Source: Flavobacteriales bacterium 34_180_T64
GTDB lineage: Bacteria > Bacteroidota > Bacteroidia > Flavobacteriales > Flavobacteriaceae
Direction: 5' to 3'
Assembly (NCBI GenBank): GCA_002162765.1
Contig: MAAR01000004.1
Span: 310,001-374,000, forward strand
Length of the DNA stretch: 64,000 nucleotides
Shown in pieces: positions 7,678 through 16,801 of this stretch; positions within the stretch are counted from its first letter, which is position 1; each line of letters opens with the position of its first letter. The notes below the pieces were generated by a model, which was not told the DNA's origin, did not search any database, and worked only from the letters and a program-made list of their open reading frames with translations. The position numbers and the translations under genes were made by a program.

Positions 7678-9994
7678 AAACAATCAAAATACTATTTTAA
7701 AAAACAAGCTCTCCGAGGTGACTTTAGCTCTAAAGCAAAGTGTAAAAAACTTAGACTCTTATACGCATGTTCGTGGAGAATCATTGTATGTAGACGATGT
7801 CAATATAAGACAAGGCACATTTCATGCTGTTGTTTTTGATTCGCCAAAAGCACACGGTATAATAAAGCATATTGATTATTCTAAAGCTGAAGGATTAGAT
7901 GGTGTTGAACACATTTTTACCTATAAAGACATTCCAGGTGAAAACCAAATTGGAGGCATTTTTCCTGATGAACCTTTATTTGCTGAAGATGAAGTTCATT
8001 TTTCGGGTATGCCAATAGCGCTTATTGTAGCAAAATCTGAATTTATAGCAAGGCAAGCACGTCGTTTAATTGAGATTGAAATTGAAGAACTTCCTGTAAT
8101 TACCACGACCAAAGAAGCTAAAGAAAAGGGTAGTTTCATTAATGCTCCACGATCATTTAGTTTAGGGAATACAACCGACGCATTTAAAAAATGTGACTAT
8201 GTTTTTGAAGGTGAAACATTCTCAAACGGTCAGGAACATCTATATATTGAAGCTCAAGGAGCGTACGCTGAACCTTTAGAAAATGGAGCTATAAAAATTA
8301 CATCTTCAACACAAGGGCCAACAGCGGTACAAAAAACAACGGCAAAAGTTCTAGGAATTGCAATGCATAAAATTGAAGTCGATGTCACGCGACTTGGCGG
8401 CGGATTTGGTGGAAAGGAAGATCAAGCAACACCATGGGCAGTTATGGTAGCTTTAGCAACCTACCACTTGAATCAATCTGTGAAATTGATTTTAAATCGT
8501 CATGATGATTTACGAATGACTGGAAAACGTCATCCTTACGAAAGCAGTTATAAAATTGGCTTGTCTAAAGACTTGAAAATTCTAGCTTATGAAGCTGAAT
8601 TTTTACAAAACTCAGGAGCTGCAGCAGATTTATCGCCTGCTATTGCTGAGCGTACCCTTTTTCACGCTACCAATAGTTATTACATTGAAAATGTGAAATC
8701 AACAGTACATAGCTGCAAAACTAATTTACCTCCAAATACGGCTTTTCGAGGTTTTGGAGGACCTCAAGGCATGTTTGTTATAGAATCTGCAATTGCAAAA
8801 GCAGCATCGGAAATTGGGGTTAAATCTAGAGAAATTCAAGAAGTCAATTTACTGAAAGAAAATGATAGGTTTTCTTATGGTCAAATAGCCAAATTAGTTG
8901 AAGCTCAAAACACATGGGATTCTGCGAAAACAATATATAATTTGGAAGCTCTTGAAAATGAGGTCGAAGAATTTAATGAAAATAATGAATCATTCAAAAA
9001 AGGACTAGCGCTTATGCCGATTACTTTTGGCATTTCATTTACGAACACTCCAATGAACCATGCACGAGCTTTAGTTCATATCTATCAGGACGGAAGTGTT
9101 GGTATTAGTACTGCTGCTGTTGAAATGGGACAAGGCGTTAACACTAAAATGATGCAAATTGCTTCGGATGTGTTTTCCATTCCATTGACAAAAATAAAAA
9201 TAGAAACAACCAACACAACACGTGTTGCAAACACCTCGCCTTCTGCAGCAAGTTCAACTGCAGATCTAAATGGCAAAGCAACATTAAAAGCATGTAATGC
9301 TCTGCTTAAGCGTTTGAAAGAAATCGTAGCTAGTGAGTTCAAAGTTTCCGTAAAGGCCATTCAAATAAAAAATGAATCTGTCTATATAAATCAAAAGAAA
9401 TCATGGCTAAAGTGGAATGAATTGATTGCTAAAGCAATGTTATTACGTGTAGCACTGACTGAAAATGCACATTATGCCACACCTGAAATTCATTTTGATA
9501 AAACTAAAGAAAAAGGGCATCCTTTTGCCTATCATGTTTATGGTACGGCTATATTGACAACTACTGTAGATTGTACACGAGGCACGTATGAATTTGATTC
9601 GGTTAAAATAGTCCATGATTATGGAAAAAGCATGAATGAAGGTATTGATTTAGGACAAGTTGAAGGAGCGCTAGTTCAAGGAATTGGATGGATGACCATG
9701 GAGGAAATTGCTTATAATGAAGAGGGGCAATTACTTTCAAATGCATTGTCAACATACAAAGTGCCAGATATTTTTTCAGTGCCAAAAAATATTGAGGTAA
9801 TTCCTGTAGAAACCGAAGGAAATGATATGGCTATATTAAAATCTAAAGCCGTTGGTGAGCCGCCTTTGATGTATGGTATTGGCGCCTATTTTGCGCTGCA
9901 AAATGCGATTACTGCGTTTAATCCGAATCACAAATTACAATTTCATGCGCCAATGACACCCGAAAAAGTATTAATGAGTTTATATGAAGATTAA
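7670..9994 (+). CDS. xdhB: xanthine dehydrogenase, molybdopterin subunit
   Basis: About 774 residues, the molybdenum-binding large subunit that hydroxylates hypoxanthine or xanthine to urate. Typical motifs are HVRGESLYVDD near the start, RLGGGFGGKE, the NTAFRGFGGPQG loop, VEMGQGVNTK and KAVGEPPLM with the catalytic Glu. I chose the ATG at 7670, which gives an 8-base overlap with xdhA; an ATG at 7655 is also possible. The 3' end overlaps the GNAT gene by 11 bases. Confidence 0.93.
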   Translation: MHKNNQNTILKNKLSEVTLALKQSVKNLDSYTHVRGESLYVDDVNIRQGTFHAVVFDSPKAHGIIKHIDYSKAEGLDGVEHIFTYKDIPGENQIGGIFPDEPLFAEDEVHFSGMPIALIVAKSEFIARQARRLIEIEIEELPVITTTKEAKEKGSFINAPRSFSLGNTTDAFKKCDYVFEGETFSNGQEHLYIEAQGAYAEPLENGAIKITSSTQGPTAVQKTTAKVLGIAMHKIEVDVTRLGGGFGGKEDQATPWAVMVALATYHLNQSVKLILNRHDDLRMTGKRHPYESSYKIGLSKDLKILAYEAEFLQNSGAAADLSPAIAERTLFHATNSYYIENVKSTVHSCKTNLPPNTAFRGFGGPQGMFVIESAIAKAASEIGVKSREIQEVNLLKENDRFSYGQIAKLVEAQNTWDSAKTIYNLEALENEVEEFNENNESFKKGLALMPITFGISFTNTPMNHARALVHIYQDGSVGISTAAVEMGQGVNTKMMQIASDVFSIPLTKIKIETTNTTRVANTSPSAASSTADLNGKATLKACNALLKRLKEIVASEFKVSVKAIQIKNESVYINQKKSWLKWNELIAKAMLLRVALTENAHYATPEIHFDKTKEKGHPFAYHVYGTAILTTTVDCTRGTYEFDSVKIVHDYGKSMNEGIDLGQVEGALVQGIGWMTMEEIAYNEEGQLLSNALSTYKVPDIFSVPKNIEVIPVETEGNDMAILKSKAVGEPPLMYGIGAYFALQNAITAFNPNHKLQFHAPMTPEKVLMSLYED

Positions 9995-10547
9995 TGATAA
10001 CATTTTTGATGTCTTTCCTGAATTAGAAAGTGAAAGACTTCAATTTAGAGCTTATAAAAATGAGGATGCCAAGAGATTACTCAGTATAAGATCCAATGCC
10101 TTAGTTTCTAAATATATGGATACAACACTTCCTGTAACTGTAGAAGATTCTAAACAGAGAATTGCGAAAATACAATCCTCTTTTAATGATAAAACTGGTA
10201 TTACATGGGCTATAATAGAGAAATCTTCAAATATGTTAATTGGAGATTTTGGGATTTGGCGATTTGACAAAAATAATTCTCGTGGTGAGATTGGCTATGT
10301 ACTATCACCTGAATTTTGGGGTAAAGGCTATATGACTGAAGCATTTACAACATTGGTTAATTTTGCGTTTAGCAAGTTAAATCTACATAGTCTAGAAGCA
10401 AATATCAATCCTGAAAATGAAAATTCTAAAATATTACTATCTAAGTTTGGCTTTAAACAAGAGGCCTATTTTAGGGAGAATTATTTTTACAATGGTCGTT
10501 TTTTAGATAGTGAAATTTATTGTTTACTTAAATCAGATATTGAATAA
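9984..10547 (+). CDS. GNAT-family N-acetyltransferase, RimJ/RimL type
   Basis: 187 residues with the acetyl-CoA fold: LESERLQFRAYKNEDA at the start, GEIGYVLSPEFWGKGYMTEA for the CoA-binding core, and NENSKILLSKFGFKQEAYFR at the end. This subgroup acetylates protein N-termini or small amines. It overlaps xdhB by 11 bases and ends 3 bases before the allantoinase gene, so it is translated within the purine operon, yet no acetylation step is known in this pathway. The target is unknown. Confidence 0.85.
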   Translation: MKINDNIFDVFPELESERLQFRAYKNEDAKRLLSIRSNALVSKYMDTTLPVTVEDSKQRIAKIQSSFNDKTGITWAIIEKSSNMLIGDFGIWRFDKNNSRGEIGYVLSPEFWGKGYMTEAFTTLVNFAFSKLNLHSLEANINPENENSKILLSKFGFKQEAYFRENYFYNGRFLDSEIYCLLKSDIE

Positions 10548-10550
10548 TTA

Positions 10551-11891
10551 ATGACGGAATTTCTTATATATAGTAAGCGTTGCTTCATCAATAATCGGTT
10601 TGTTGAAGCAACAATTCATGTTAAAAACAGACGCATTCATGAGATATATTTTTCAATTCAAAAAATAGAAAACATTCCTTTTCTGGACTATGACAATCTC
10701 ATCGTCATGCCTGGCATTATTGATGCTCATGTTCATATTAACGAACCTGGAAGAGACCATTGGGAAGGATTTAATACAGCAACAAGAGCAGCAGCCATTG
10801 GTGGTGTTACTACACTTATAGAGATGCCTTTGAATGCAAGTCCAGTTACAACTAATGTTAATGCTTTTAAACTTAAGCAGAAAGCTTCTGAGAATAAATT
10901 ACACGTGAATTGCGGTTTTTATGGCGGTGTTATTCCAACTAATACGATTGATATAGAATCACTTATCGAGGCTGGTGTTTTTGGAATTAAAGGGTTTTTA
11001 ACACATTCTGGTATTGATGAGTTTCCTAATATATCTAAGAACCATTTAGAAGCAATAGCTCCAATTCTAAAAAAACATAATATCCCTCTTCTTTTACATT
11101 GTGAAGTGAGCGATAACGATGTACCATTTGTAAACAATCCTAAAAGCTATCAGAATTATTTAGAATCGCGACCTCAACATTGGGAAACCAATGCTATAAA
11201 TATTGCATTAGAAATTCAAAAACAATTTGACATCAGAGTTCACATCGTTCACTTATCTGCATCTAATGGTATAAATCGGATTACGGAACGAAAAGAATCT
11301 ACAAACAGATTAACTGTCGAGACTTGTCCGCACTACCTCTATTTTTATGCTGAAGACATCCCGGATGAATCTCCTATATTTAAATGTGCACCTCCTATAC
11401 GTGAAAAAGCAAACAATGATAAACTATGGAAGTTTCTTCTCAATGATGGCTTTGATTTTTTAGGATCCGACCACTCACCCGCTCCACCAGAACGCAAACA
11501 ACTAGAAAGTGGAGATTTTTTCAAAGCTTGGGGTGGTATTTCTGGATTACAATTTACCTTGCCTATATTATTTTCTGAATGCAAAAAAAGAGGAATGGCA
11601 ATAGAGAAATTGATTCCACTGCTAACAAATAATCCTGCCAAATTTCTAGGACTAGATTCTAAAAAAGGTGCCTTAGGAATAGGGTTTGATGCTGATATAA
11701 CAGTTTGGGATGACACTAAAGAATTTAAAATTAATGAAGATACCATTCAGCATAAACACAAAGCAACACCATATTTAAACGAAACCGTATTTGGAAAAGT
11801 AATTCATACATTTGTTAATGGCGCTCACGTGGTTAAAGATTCGAAAATTAAAACTCTTGAACAAGGACAATTACTTTTAAAAGATAGATGA
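10551..11891 (+). CDS. allB: allantoinase
   Basis: 446 residues of the cyclic amidohydrolase family. Metal ligands are visible: DAHVHINEPGRDHWEG, the Lys in GIKGFLTHSG expected to be carboxylated, the His in LLLHCEVSD and HIVHLSAS, and Asp in FLGSDHSPAPPERK. It opens the hydantoin ring of allantoin to allantoate. Dihydropyrimidinase or dihydroorotase would be alternatives, but the neighbours (allantoicase, urate oxidase) decide for allantoinase. It overlaps the next gene by ATGA. Confidence 0.92.
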   Translation: MTEFLIYSKRCFINNRFVEATIHVKNRRIHEIYFSIQKIENIPFLDYDNLIVMPGIIDAHVHINEPGRDHWEGFNTATRAAAIGGVTTLIEMPLNASPVTTNVNAFKLKQKASENKLHVNCGFYGGVIPTNTIDIESLIEAGVFGIKGFLTHSGIDEFPNISKNHLEAIAPILKKHNIPLLLHCEVSDNDVPFVNNPKSYQNYLESRPQHWETNAINIALEIQKQFDIRVHIVHLSASNGINRITERKESTNRLTVETCPHYLYFYAEDIPDESPIFKCAPPIREKANNDKLWKFLLNDGFDFLGSDHSPAPPERKQLESGDFFKAWGGISGLQFTLPILFSECKKRGMAIEKLIPLLTNNPAKFLGLDSKKGALGIGFDADITVWDDTKEFKINEDTIQHKHKATPYLNETVFGKVIHTFVNGAHVVKDSKIKTLEQGQLLLKDR

Positions 11892-12886
11892 CAGAAGATA
11901 CTTTATTACACTATACAGATCTTGCCTCCGAGCAAATTGGAGGACAAGTTTTATTTGCTACTGATGATTTTTTCGCAGAGAAAGAAAATTTAATAAAAGA
12001 AGGACGCGGTGTATTCATCCCAGACAAATACACGGAACAAGGAAAGTGGATGGATGGATGGGAATCTCGAAGAAAACGAACCTCTGGTCATGATTGGGCA
12101 ATAATAAAGTTAGGCGCTCATGGCGTTATAAAAGGCTTCGATATAGATACGAATCACTTTCTTGGAAATCATCCGCCTTTTGCGTCCGTTGAGGCCATAA
12201 ACTTAAAAGAAGACCTAGATCATTGGAGTAATGCCGATAATTTAGACTGGGATGAAGTATTAACTAAATCGCCATTGGATCCAGGAAGTCAACATTTTTT
12301 TGAAATCAGTTCAGATGCTATTTATACACATTTAAGATTACATATTTATCCTGATGGAGGTGTTGCTAGATTTAGAGTCTTTGGAGAAGTTTTTAAGGAC
12401 TGGTCTACAATAAAAGAAGATGAACTTGTAGACTTAGCTCTTGTGAATAACTGCGGCAAGGCATTGCATTGTAACGATATGTTTTTTAGTGTTATGGACA
12501 ATCTCATTACACCGACAACAGGTAAAAATATGGGAGACGGTTGGGAAACCAAACGTAACAGAACACCTAATAATGTCGATTATGTAATTTTGCGTCTCGG
12601 ACATCCAGGAATTGTTAAAAAAATTACAGTTGACACTAAACATTTTAAAGGAAATTACCCTGATTCTTGTGCTATTGATGCTTGCTATTGCGAAGACGAA
12701 TCTGAGATTTTAAATTCAGAGCATGAATGGTTCCCTTTGCTTCCTCAGATGAAATTAGGCGCAGATCAAGAGCATCATTTCGAAGAACAAATACAACCTA
12801 TCAATCAACCCATATCACATGTCAAATTAAAAATTTATCCTGATGGAGGTATCAGTAGATTACGAATTTTAGGTACCATAAAATAG
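11888..12886 (+). CDS. alc: allantoicase
   Basis: 332 residues made of two tandem allantoicase domains. The repeat is visible as GWESRRKRTSGHDWAIIKLG (about 58-77) and GWETKRNRTPNNVDYVILRL (about 218-237), and each half ends in an IYPDGG(V/I)(A/S)R(F/L)R motif. It hydrolyses allantoate to ureidoglycolate and urea. It is coupled to allantoinase by a 4-base overlap and followed 5 bases later by puuD. No ureidoglycolate lyase is visible in the window. Confidence 0.93.
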   Translation: MTEDTLLHYTDLASEQIGGQVLFATDDFFAEKENLIKEGRGVFIPDKYTEQGKWMDGWESRRKRTSGHDWAIIKLGAHGVIKGFDIDTNHFLGNHPPFASVEAINLKEDLDHWSNADNLDWDEVLTKSPLDPGSQHFFEISSDAIYTHLRLHIYPDGGVARFRVFGEVFKDWSTIKEDELVDLALVNNCGKALHCNDMFFSVMDNLITPTTGKNMGDGWETKRNRTPNNVDYVILRLGHPGIVKKITVDTKHFKGNYPDSCAIDACYCEDESEILNSEHEWFPLLPQMKLGADQEHHFEEQIQPINQPISHVKLKIYPDGGISRLRILGTIK

Positions 12887-12891
12887 ATTTA

Positions 12892-14295
12892 ATGATAGAA
12901 ATAATTTCACTTATAGCTTGGCTTGTTATTTTTACAGTAATCATTGGGGCTACATATAAATTACACCATTTAATTAAAGCGTTTAAGGCTGAAAACAATG
13001 AAGAAAAAGCAGATTCACTGCAAACTGCTCAAAATTGGTTTTATGCTTTAATTGTTTTTGCTTCTGTTTGTGGTATTGGCATACTATACTTGTTTATTAA
13101 AGATTCTATTTACGAAAGTCACTTTTTTGAATGGTTGAATTTATCCGTACGATTGATTCACATTACATTTGGAATTGCTTGGATTGGCGCGTCATTTTAT
13201 TTCGTCTTTCTTGAAAATGCCTTAAATAGAACTGAAGGTGTTCGAGATGAACTGGCCGGAAATTTATGGGCCGTTCATGGTGGTGGATTTTATTATTTGG
13301 AAAAATACAAACTCGCTCCTAAGGAAATTCCTAAACAGTTACATTGGTTTAAATATGAAGCCTATTTTACTTGGCTTTCAGGATTTTGTTTACTCGCTAT
13401 TGTCTATTATTTCAATTCGAGTTCGTACATGATTGACCCAGAAGTAATGGTCCTTAAACCAATGGAAGCTATTGCAATAAGCATTAGTTCGTTAATCATA
13501 GGTTGGATTCTTTATGATCAAATATGTAAACGTTTTAGCAATAATAAAATTGCTTTTACACTTGCTATTACTGCGTTGGTAGTTCTATTTGCTTGGTTTT
13601 ATGCACAAGTATTTAGTGGTCGAGCTGCGTATATTCATTTTGGTGCATTCCTTGGAACCTTGATGGCTGCAAATGTGTTTTTTATAATAATCCCAGGGCA
13701 AAAACGAATGGTTGCTGCCGCAAAAAAAGGCAAAGAACCAAATCCTGCAGATGGTAAAGCTGCATTTTTACGTTCGTATACCAATAATTATTTTACGCTT
13801 CCTGTGTTGTTTGTCATGATCAGTAATCATTTTCCAAGTACGTTTGGAAATAGTTATCAATGGATTATTCTTATTGGAATTACATTGGGAACAGCTGGAG
13901 TAAAACACTATTTAAATATTCGAGAAAAAGGACAGCTTTCTGTTTGGGTAATGCCTATTTCTATATTAATTTTATTCGGAATGGCTTTTATGACTGCTCC
14001 TACTAAACCTAAATATGAAAATTGTATGGAAACAGTATCATTTGTAGAAGTGCAAACCATCATTAATAACAGGTGTACATCCTGTCATTCGTCAAATCCA
14101 ACAGATGACATATGGAAAGTTGCGCCTAATGGTATAAAGTATGATACTGCAGAACAAATATATAATTTAAGAGATAAAATATTTCAACGTGTAGTGGTTA
14201 GCAAGAATATGCCATTTAACAACAACCAGACCGAAATGACACCGGAAGAACGCGACATGATTAATTGCTGGATAAATCAAGGCGCACCAAAATAA
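12892..14295 (+). CDS. puuD: membrane urate oxidase PuuD with cytochrome c domain
   Basis: 467 residues. The N-terminal ~370 residues carry about eight to nine hydrophobic helices with conserved His (RLIHITFGIAWIGASFYF, WAVHGGGFYYLEKY). The C-terminal ~90 residues carry one haem c motif, NRCTSCHSSN. This matches the PuuD urate oxidases, which oxidise urate to 5-hydroxyisourate and pass electrons to the respiratory chain instead of making peroxide. No soluble uricase is seen here, so this fills that step. The haem domain should face the periplasm. Confidence 0.9.
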   Translation: MIEIISLIAWLVIFTVIIGATYKLHHLIKAFKAENNEEKADSLQTAQNWFYALIVFASVCGIGILYLFIKDSIYESHFFEWLNLSVRLIHITFGIAWIGASFYFVFLENALNRTEGVRDELAGNLWAVHGGGFYYLEKYKLAPKEIPKQLHWFKYEAYFTWLSGFCLLAIVYYFNSSSYMIDPEVMVLKPMEAIAISISSLIIGWILYDQICKRFSNNKIAFTLAITALVVLFAWFYAQVFSGRAAYIHFGAFLGTLMAANVFFIIIPGQKRMVAAAKKGKEPNPADGKAAFLRSYTNNYFTLPVLFVMISNHFPSTFGNSYQWIILIGITLGTAGVKHYLNIREKGQLSVWVMPISILILFGMAFMTAPTKPKYENCMETVSFVEVQTIINNRCTSCHSSNPTDDIWKVAPNGIKYDTAEQIYNLRDKIFQRVVVSKNMPFNNNQTEMTPEERDMINCWINQGAPK

Positions 14296-14300
14296 AAACT

Positions 14301-15170
14301 ATGATAACATTAAGTCAACTGAATGAATTATCTGAAAAAGATTGTGTTTCAAAATTAGAATTATGCTGTGTTTCAAAAACATGGGTTTCAAAAATGGTAG
14401 AAAGTAGACCTTTTGATTCAGAAGAAGTCCTAATTAAAAAAGCAGCTTCTATTTGGTATAATGATTGTTCTATTTCGGATTATGAAGAAGCTTTTACAGG
14501 ACATCCAAAAATTGGAAACGTTGAAAGTTTAAAAGAGAAATATGCGCATACTGCAGAATGGGCTAGTAATGAACAATCCAAAGTATCAGAAGCAGATATT
14601 AACATTATTAAAGCTCTGGCTAGTGCAAATCAACACTACGAATCTAAATTTGGTTTTATCTTTATCGTTAGTGCCAGTGGTAAATCAGCTGAAGAAATGC
14701 TGGCCATTATTAATACAAGATTACTGCATGAAATCGAAGATGAAATCTATGTTGCGATGAATGAACAGCATAAAATTACAGTGATACGCCTTACAAAATT
14801 GATTGAGAAGTTTTCAGAAAATGTCGATTTGAGTAGCCATATCACAACACATGCTTTAGACACATCCATAGGACAACCAGCAAACCGCATGATCATCACT
14901 TTAAAAGGTTTGCGCCATAACCAATGGAAACCTATGAGTGTTGGAATTACCAATGACGATGGTAGAATTTCCGACATTCTCCCTTCTGGGCGATTATTAA
15001 TTCCTGGAGTCTACACAATGACATTCGACTCTGGAACATATTACAAGAACAATAATCAAAACGGTTTTTACCCGGAAGCATCAATACAATTTGAAGTTAC
15101 AGACAATAGTCACTATCATATACCATTATTAATAAATCCTTTTGGGTATTCCACCTATAGAGGAACTTAG
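14301..15170 (+). CDS. bifunctional OHCU decarboxylase / 5-hydroxyisourate hydrolase
   Basis: 289 residues from the ATG at 14301; upstream in-frame codons overlap puuD and look unused. Residues ~1-165 are the UraD-like OHCU decarboxylase (GHPKIGNVESLKEKY, WASNEQSKV). Residues ~175-289 are the transthyretin-like HIU hydrolase (SSHITTHALDTSIGQPA and the C-terminal YSTYRGT, a form of the YRGS signature). The fusion carries out the two steps after PuuD, giving S-allantoin. The domain order decarboxylase-hydrolase is that of other known fusions. A REP-like repeat follows 21 bases after the stop. Confidence 0.92.
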   Translation: MITLSQLNELSEKDCVSKLELCCVSKTWVSKMVESRPFDSEEVLIKKAASIWYNDCSISDYEEAFTGHPKIGNVESLKEKYAHTAEWASNEQSKVSEADINIIKALASANQHYESKFGFIFIVSASGKSAEEMLAIINTRLLHEIEDEIYVAMNEQHKITVIRLTKLIEKFSENVDLSSHITTHALDTSIGQPANRMIITLKGLRHNQWKPMSVGITNDDGRISDILPSGRLLIPGVYTMTFDSGTYYKNNNQNGFYPEASIQFEVTDNSHYHIPLLINPFGYSTYRGT

Positions 15171-15191
15171 AAAACATACATTGAGAACTAT

Positions 15192-15275
15192 TGTCATTAC
15201 GAGGAACAAAGTGACGTGGTAATCTCAGTTAAACATTTAGATTGCCACAGTAATTAAATTTGCTTCGCAATGACA
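15192..15275. repeat. REP-like palindromic repeat, copy A
   Basis: An imperfect palindrome: TGTCATTACGAGGAACAAAG at the left end and TTGCTTCGCAATGACA at the right, with AATCTC and GATTGCC in the middle. It fills most of the gap between the OHCU/HIU gene and the citrate-lyase-like gene. Related copies are at 16726, 21051 and 32153. Confidence 0.85.
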
Positions 15276-15289
15276 TAAAAAGCAACACT

Positions 15290-16720
15290 ATGAATTTAAG
15301 TATTTCAGAGACTAATAAATCAAGTATTTTTGGCGATTTAAAAACGGCTAATCTTGCATTCAATAAAATATACCGAGGAGATCGTGAAGACAGACAACCT
15401 ATCCATACTGTTTATGGAGGCGCGAATCTATTTAAGTCCAATACAACTGATGTTTTAGGAGGAATTGCGCTCAAATCCTTATTGCATTACGCAGCGAATT
15501 TTGTGGATTTTGGAAAAGCATTCAATCTTAGAGGCAGCGATTCTTTACCAAATTCTGAGTCTGATCAATTAGAACTTGCTCAAGAATTGGCATTACTGTC
15601 AAGTGAAGATTTAAAAGCACATCCTGCTGGATTCTCGTATAACATCTATCAAAAAGTTATTGCAAAGCTTAAGAAAGAAGGTGTTGAAGATTTTAGAATC
15701 GATTTTGAAGACGGTTTTGGAAATCGATCCGACAGAGAAGAAGATGAAACGGCCATCTTCGCTGCTAAGGAAGTCGCTAAAGGAATGCAAAATCAAACGC
15801 TTTCGCCATTTATAGGAATTCGAATCAAACCTTTTACTGAAGAACTAAAAGATCGTGGTTTACGAACGCTCGACTTATTTCTTAGTACACTTCTTTCAGA
15901 ATCAAAAGGAACGCTTCCGGATAACTTTGTGGTTATGTTACCAAAAGTTACAATTCCGGAACAGATTATAGCTTTGGTTTCCTTTTTTGAAATTATAGAA
16001 GATTCTTTTAATCTTGAATCTGGGACTTTAAAAATGGAAATGATGGTAGAAACTACGCAATCCATTATGGACCATAATGGCACAAATCCACTATATCGAT
16101 TTATACTAGCCAGTAAAGGACGTTGTATCGCTACTCATTTTGGAACCTACGATTATACAGCTTCCAATAATATTACGGCCAGCTATCAAGAAATGGATCA
16201 CGATGTTTGTGATTTTGCGCATTACACGACTAAAGTTGCATTGGCACATACGGGTATTTGGTTATCTGATGGCGCCACGAATACAATGCCAATTGGACCT
16301 CATCGCGGTGAATTAACTGAGACTCAAGAAATAGAAAACAAAGACGTTGTTCATAGAGCTTGGCTTAAAGGTTACGAGCACATTCGACATTCATTATACA
16401 AAGGTTTATATCAAGGTTGGGACTTAAATCCAGCGCAACTCCCTATGAGATACACAGCGGTTTATGCGTTCTTTTTAGAAAGCTATGATGATGCCGTAGT
16501 TCGATTAAAAACGTTTGTTGAAAAAGCAGCTCAAGCTACTTTAATAGGTGATACTTTTGATGATGCGGCAACTGGACAAGGCTTACTTAACTACTTTTTA
16601 AAAGCACTAAATAGTGGTGCCATTACCATAGACGAAGTTTTAGTAACAGGATTAACATTAGACGAAATTAGAACGCGTTCTTTTGCCAAAATACTAAAAG
16701 ATAGACGTGCCAAATTGTAA
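15290..16720 (+). CDS. citrate-lyase/malate-synthase-like enzyme of the purine cluster (DUF6986 type)
   Basis: 476 residues from the ATG at 15290; an upstream in-frame ATG at 15260 would begin inside a REP-like repeat and is unlikely. It has HpcH/HpaI aldolase-like features: FRIDFEDGFGNRSDREEDE, IGIRIKPF, a VVMLPKV strand, KMEMMVETTQSIMD and HFGTYDYTAS. These place acidic metal ligands and the CoA or pyruvate site as in citrate lyase beta and malate synthase. I recall this family as DUF6986, often misnamed phosphoenolpyruvate kinase. In this cluster it may consume glyoxylate from ureidoglycolate, but that is inference. Confidence 0.65.
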   Translation: MNLSISETNKSSIFGDLKTANLAFNKIYRGDREDRQPIHTVYGGANLFKSNTTDVLGGIALKSLLHYAANFVDFGKAFNLRGSDSLPNSESDQLELAQELALLSSEDLKAHPAGFSYNIYQKVIAKLKKEGVEDFRIDFEDGFGNRSDREEDETAIFAAKEVAKGMQNQTLSPFIGIRIKPFTEELKDRGLRTLDLFLSTLLSESKGTLPDNFVVMLPKVTIPEQIIALVSFFEIIEDSFNLESGTLKMEMMVETTQSIMDHNGTNPLYRFILASKGRCIATHFGTYDYTASNNITASYQEMDHDVCDFAHYTTKVALAHTGIWLSDGATNTMPIGPHRGELTETQEIENKDVVHRAWLKGYEHIRHSLYKGLYQGWDLNPAQLPMRYTAVYAFFLESYDDAVVRLKTFVEKAAQATLIGDTFDDAATGQGLLNYFLKALNSGAITIDEVLVTGLTLDEIRTRSFAKILKDRRAKL

Positions 16721-16725
16721 TGATT

Positions 16726-16800
16726 TGTCATTCCGACAAAGCGACCAAAGAAGCGATGAGGAATCTCATTAAGAGATTCTTCACTTAGTTCAGAATGACA
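16726..16800. repeat. REP-like palindromic repeat, copy B
   Basis: Ends are TGTCATTCCGAC and GTTCAGAATGACA, with GGAATCTC and GAGATTCTTCACT inside. This is the CCGA/GGAATCTC half-type on both sides. It fills the space between two convergent genes (the DUF6986-type gene and xdhC) and could fold on either strand. Confidence 0.85.
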
Positions 16801-16801
16801 G

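Noticed and set aside
15260-15289. Upstream ATG for the citrate-lyase-like gene
   Set aside because: It starts within REP-like copy A, which is unlikely to encode the protein N-terminus; the ATG at 15290 is used.
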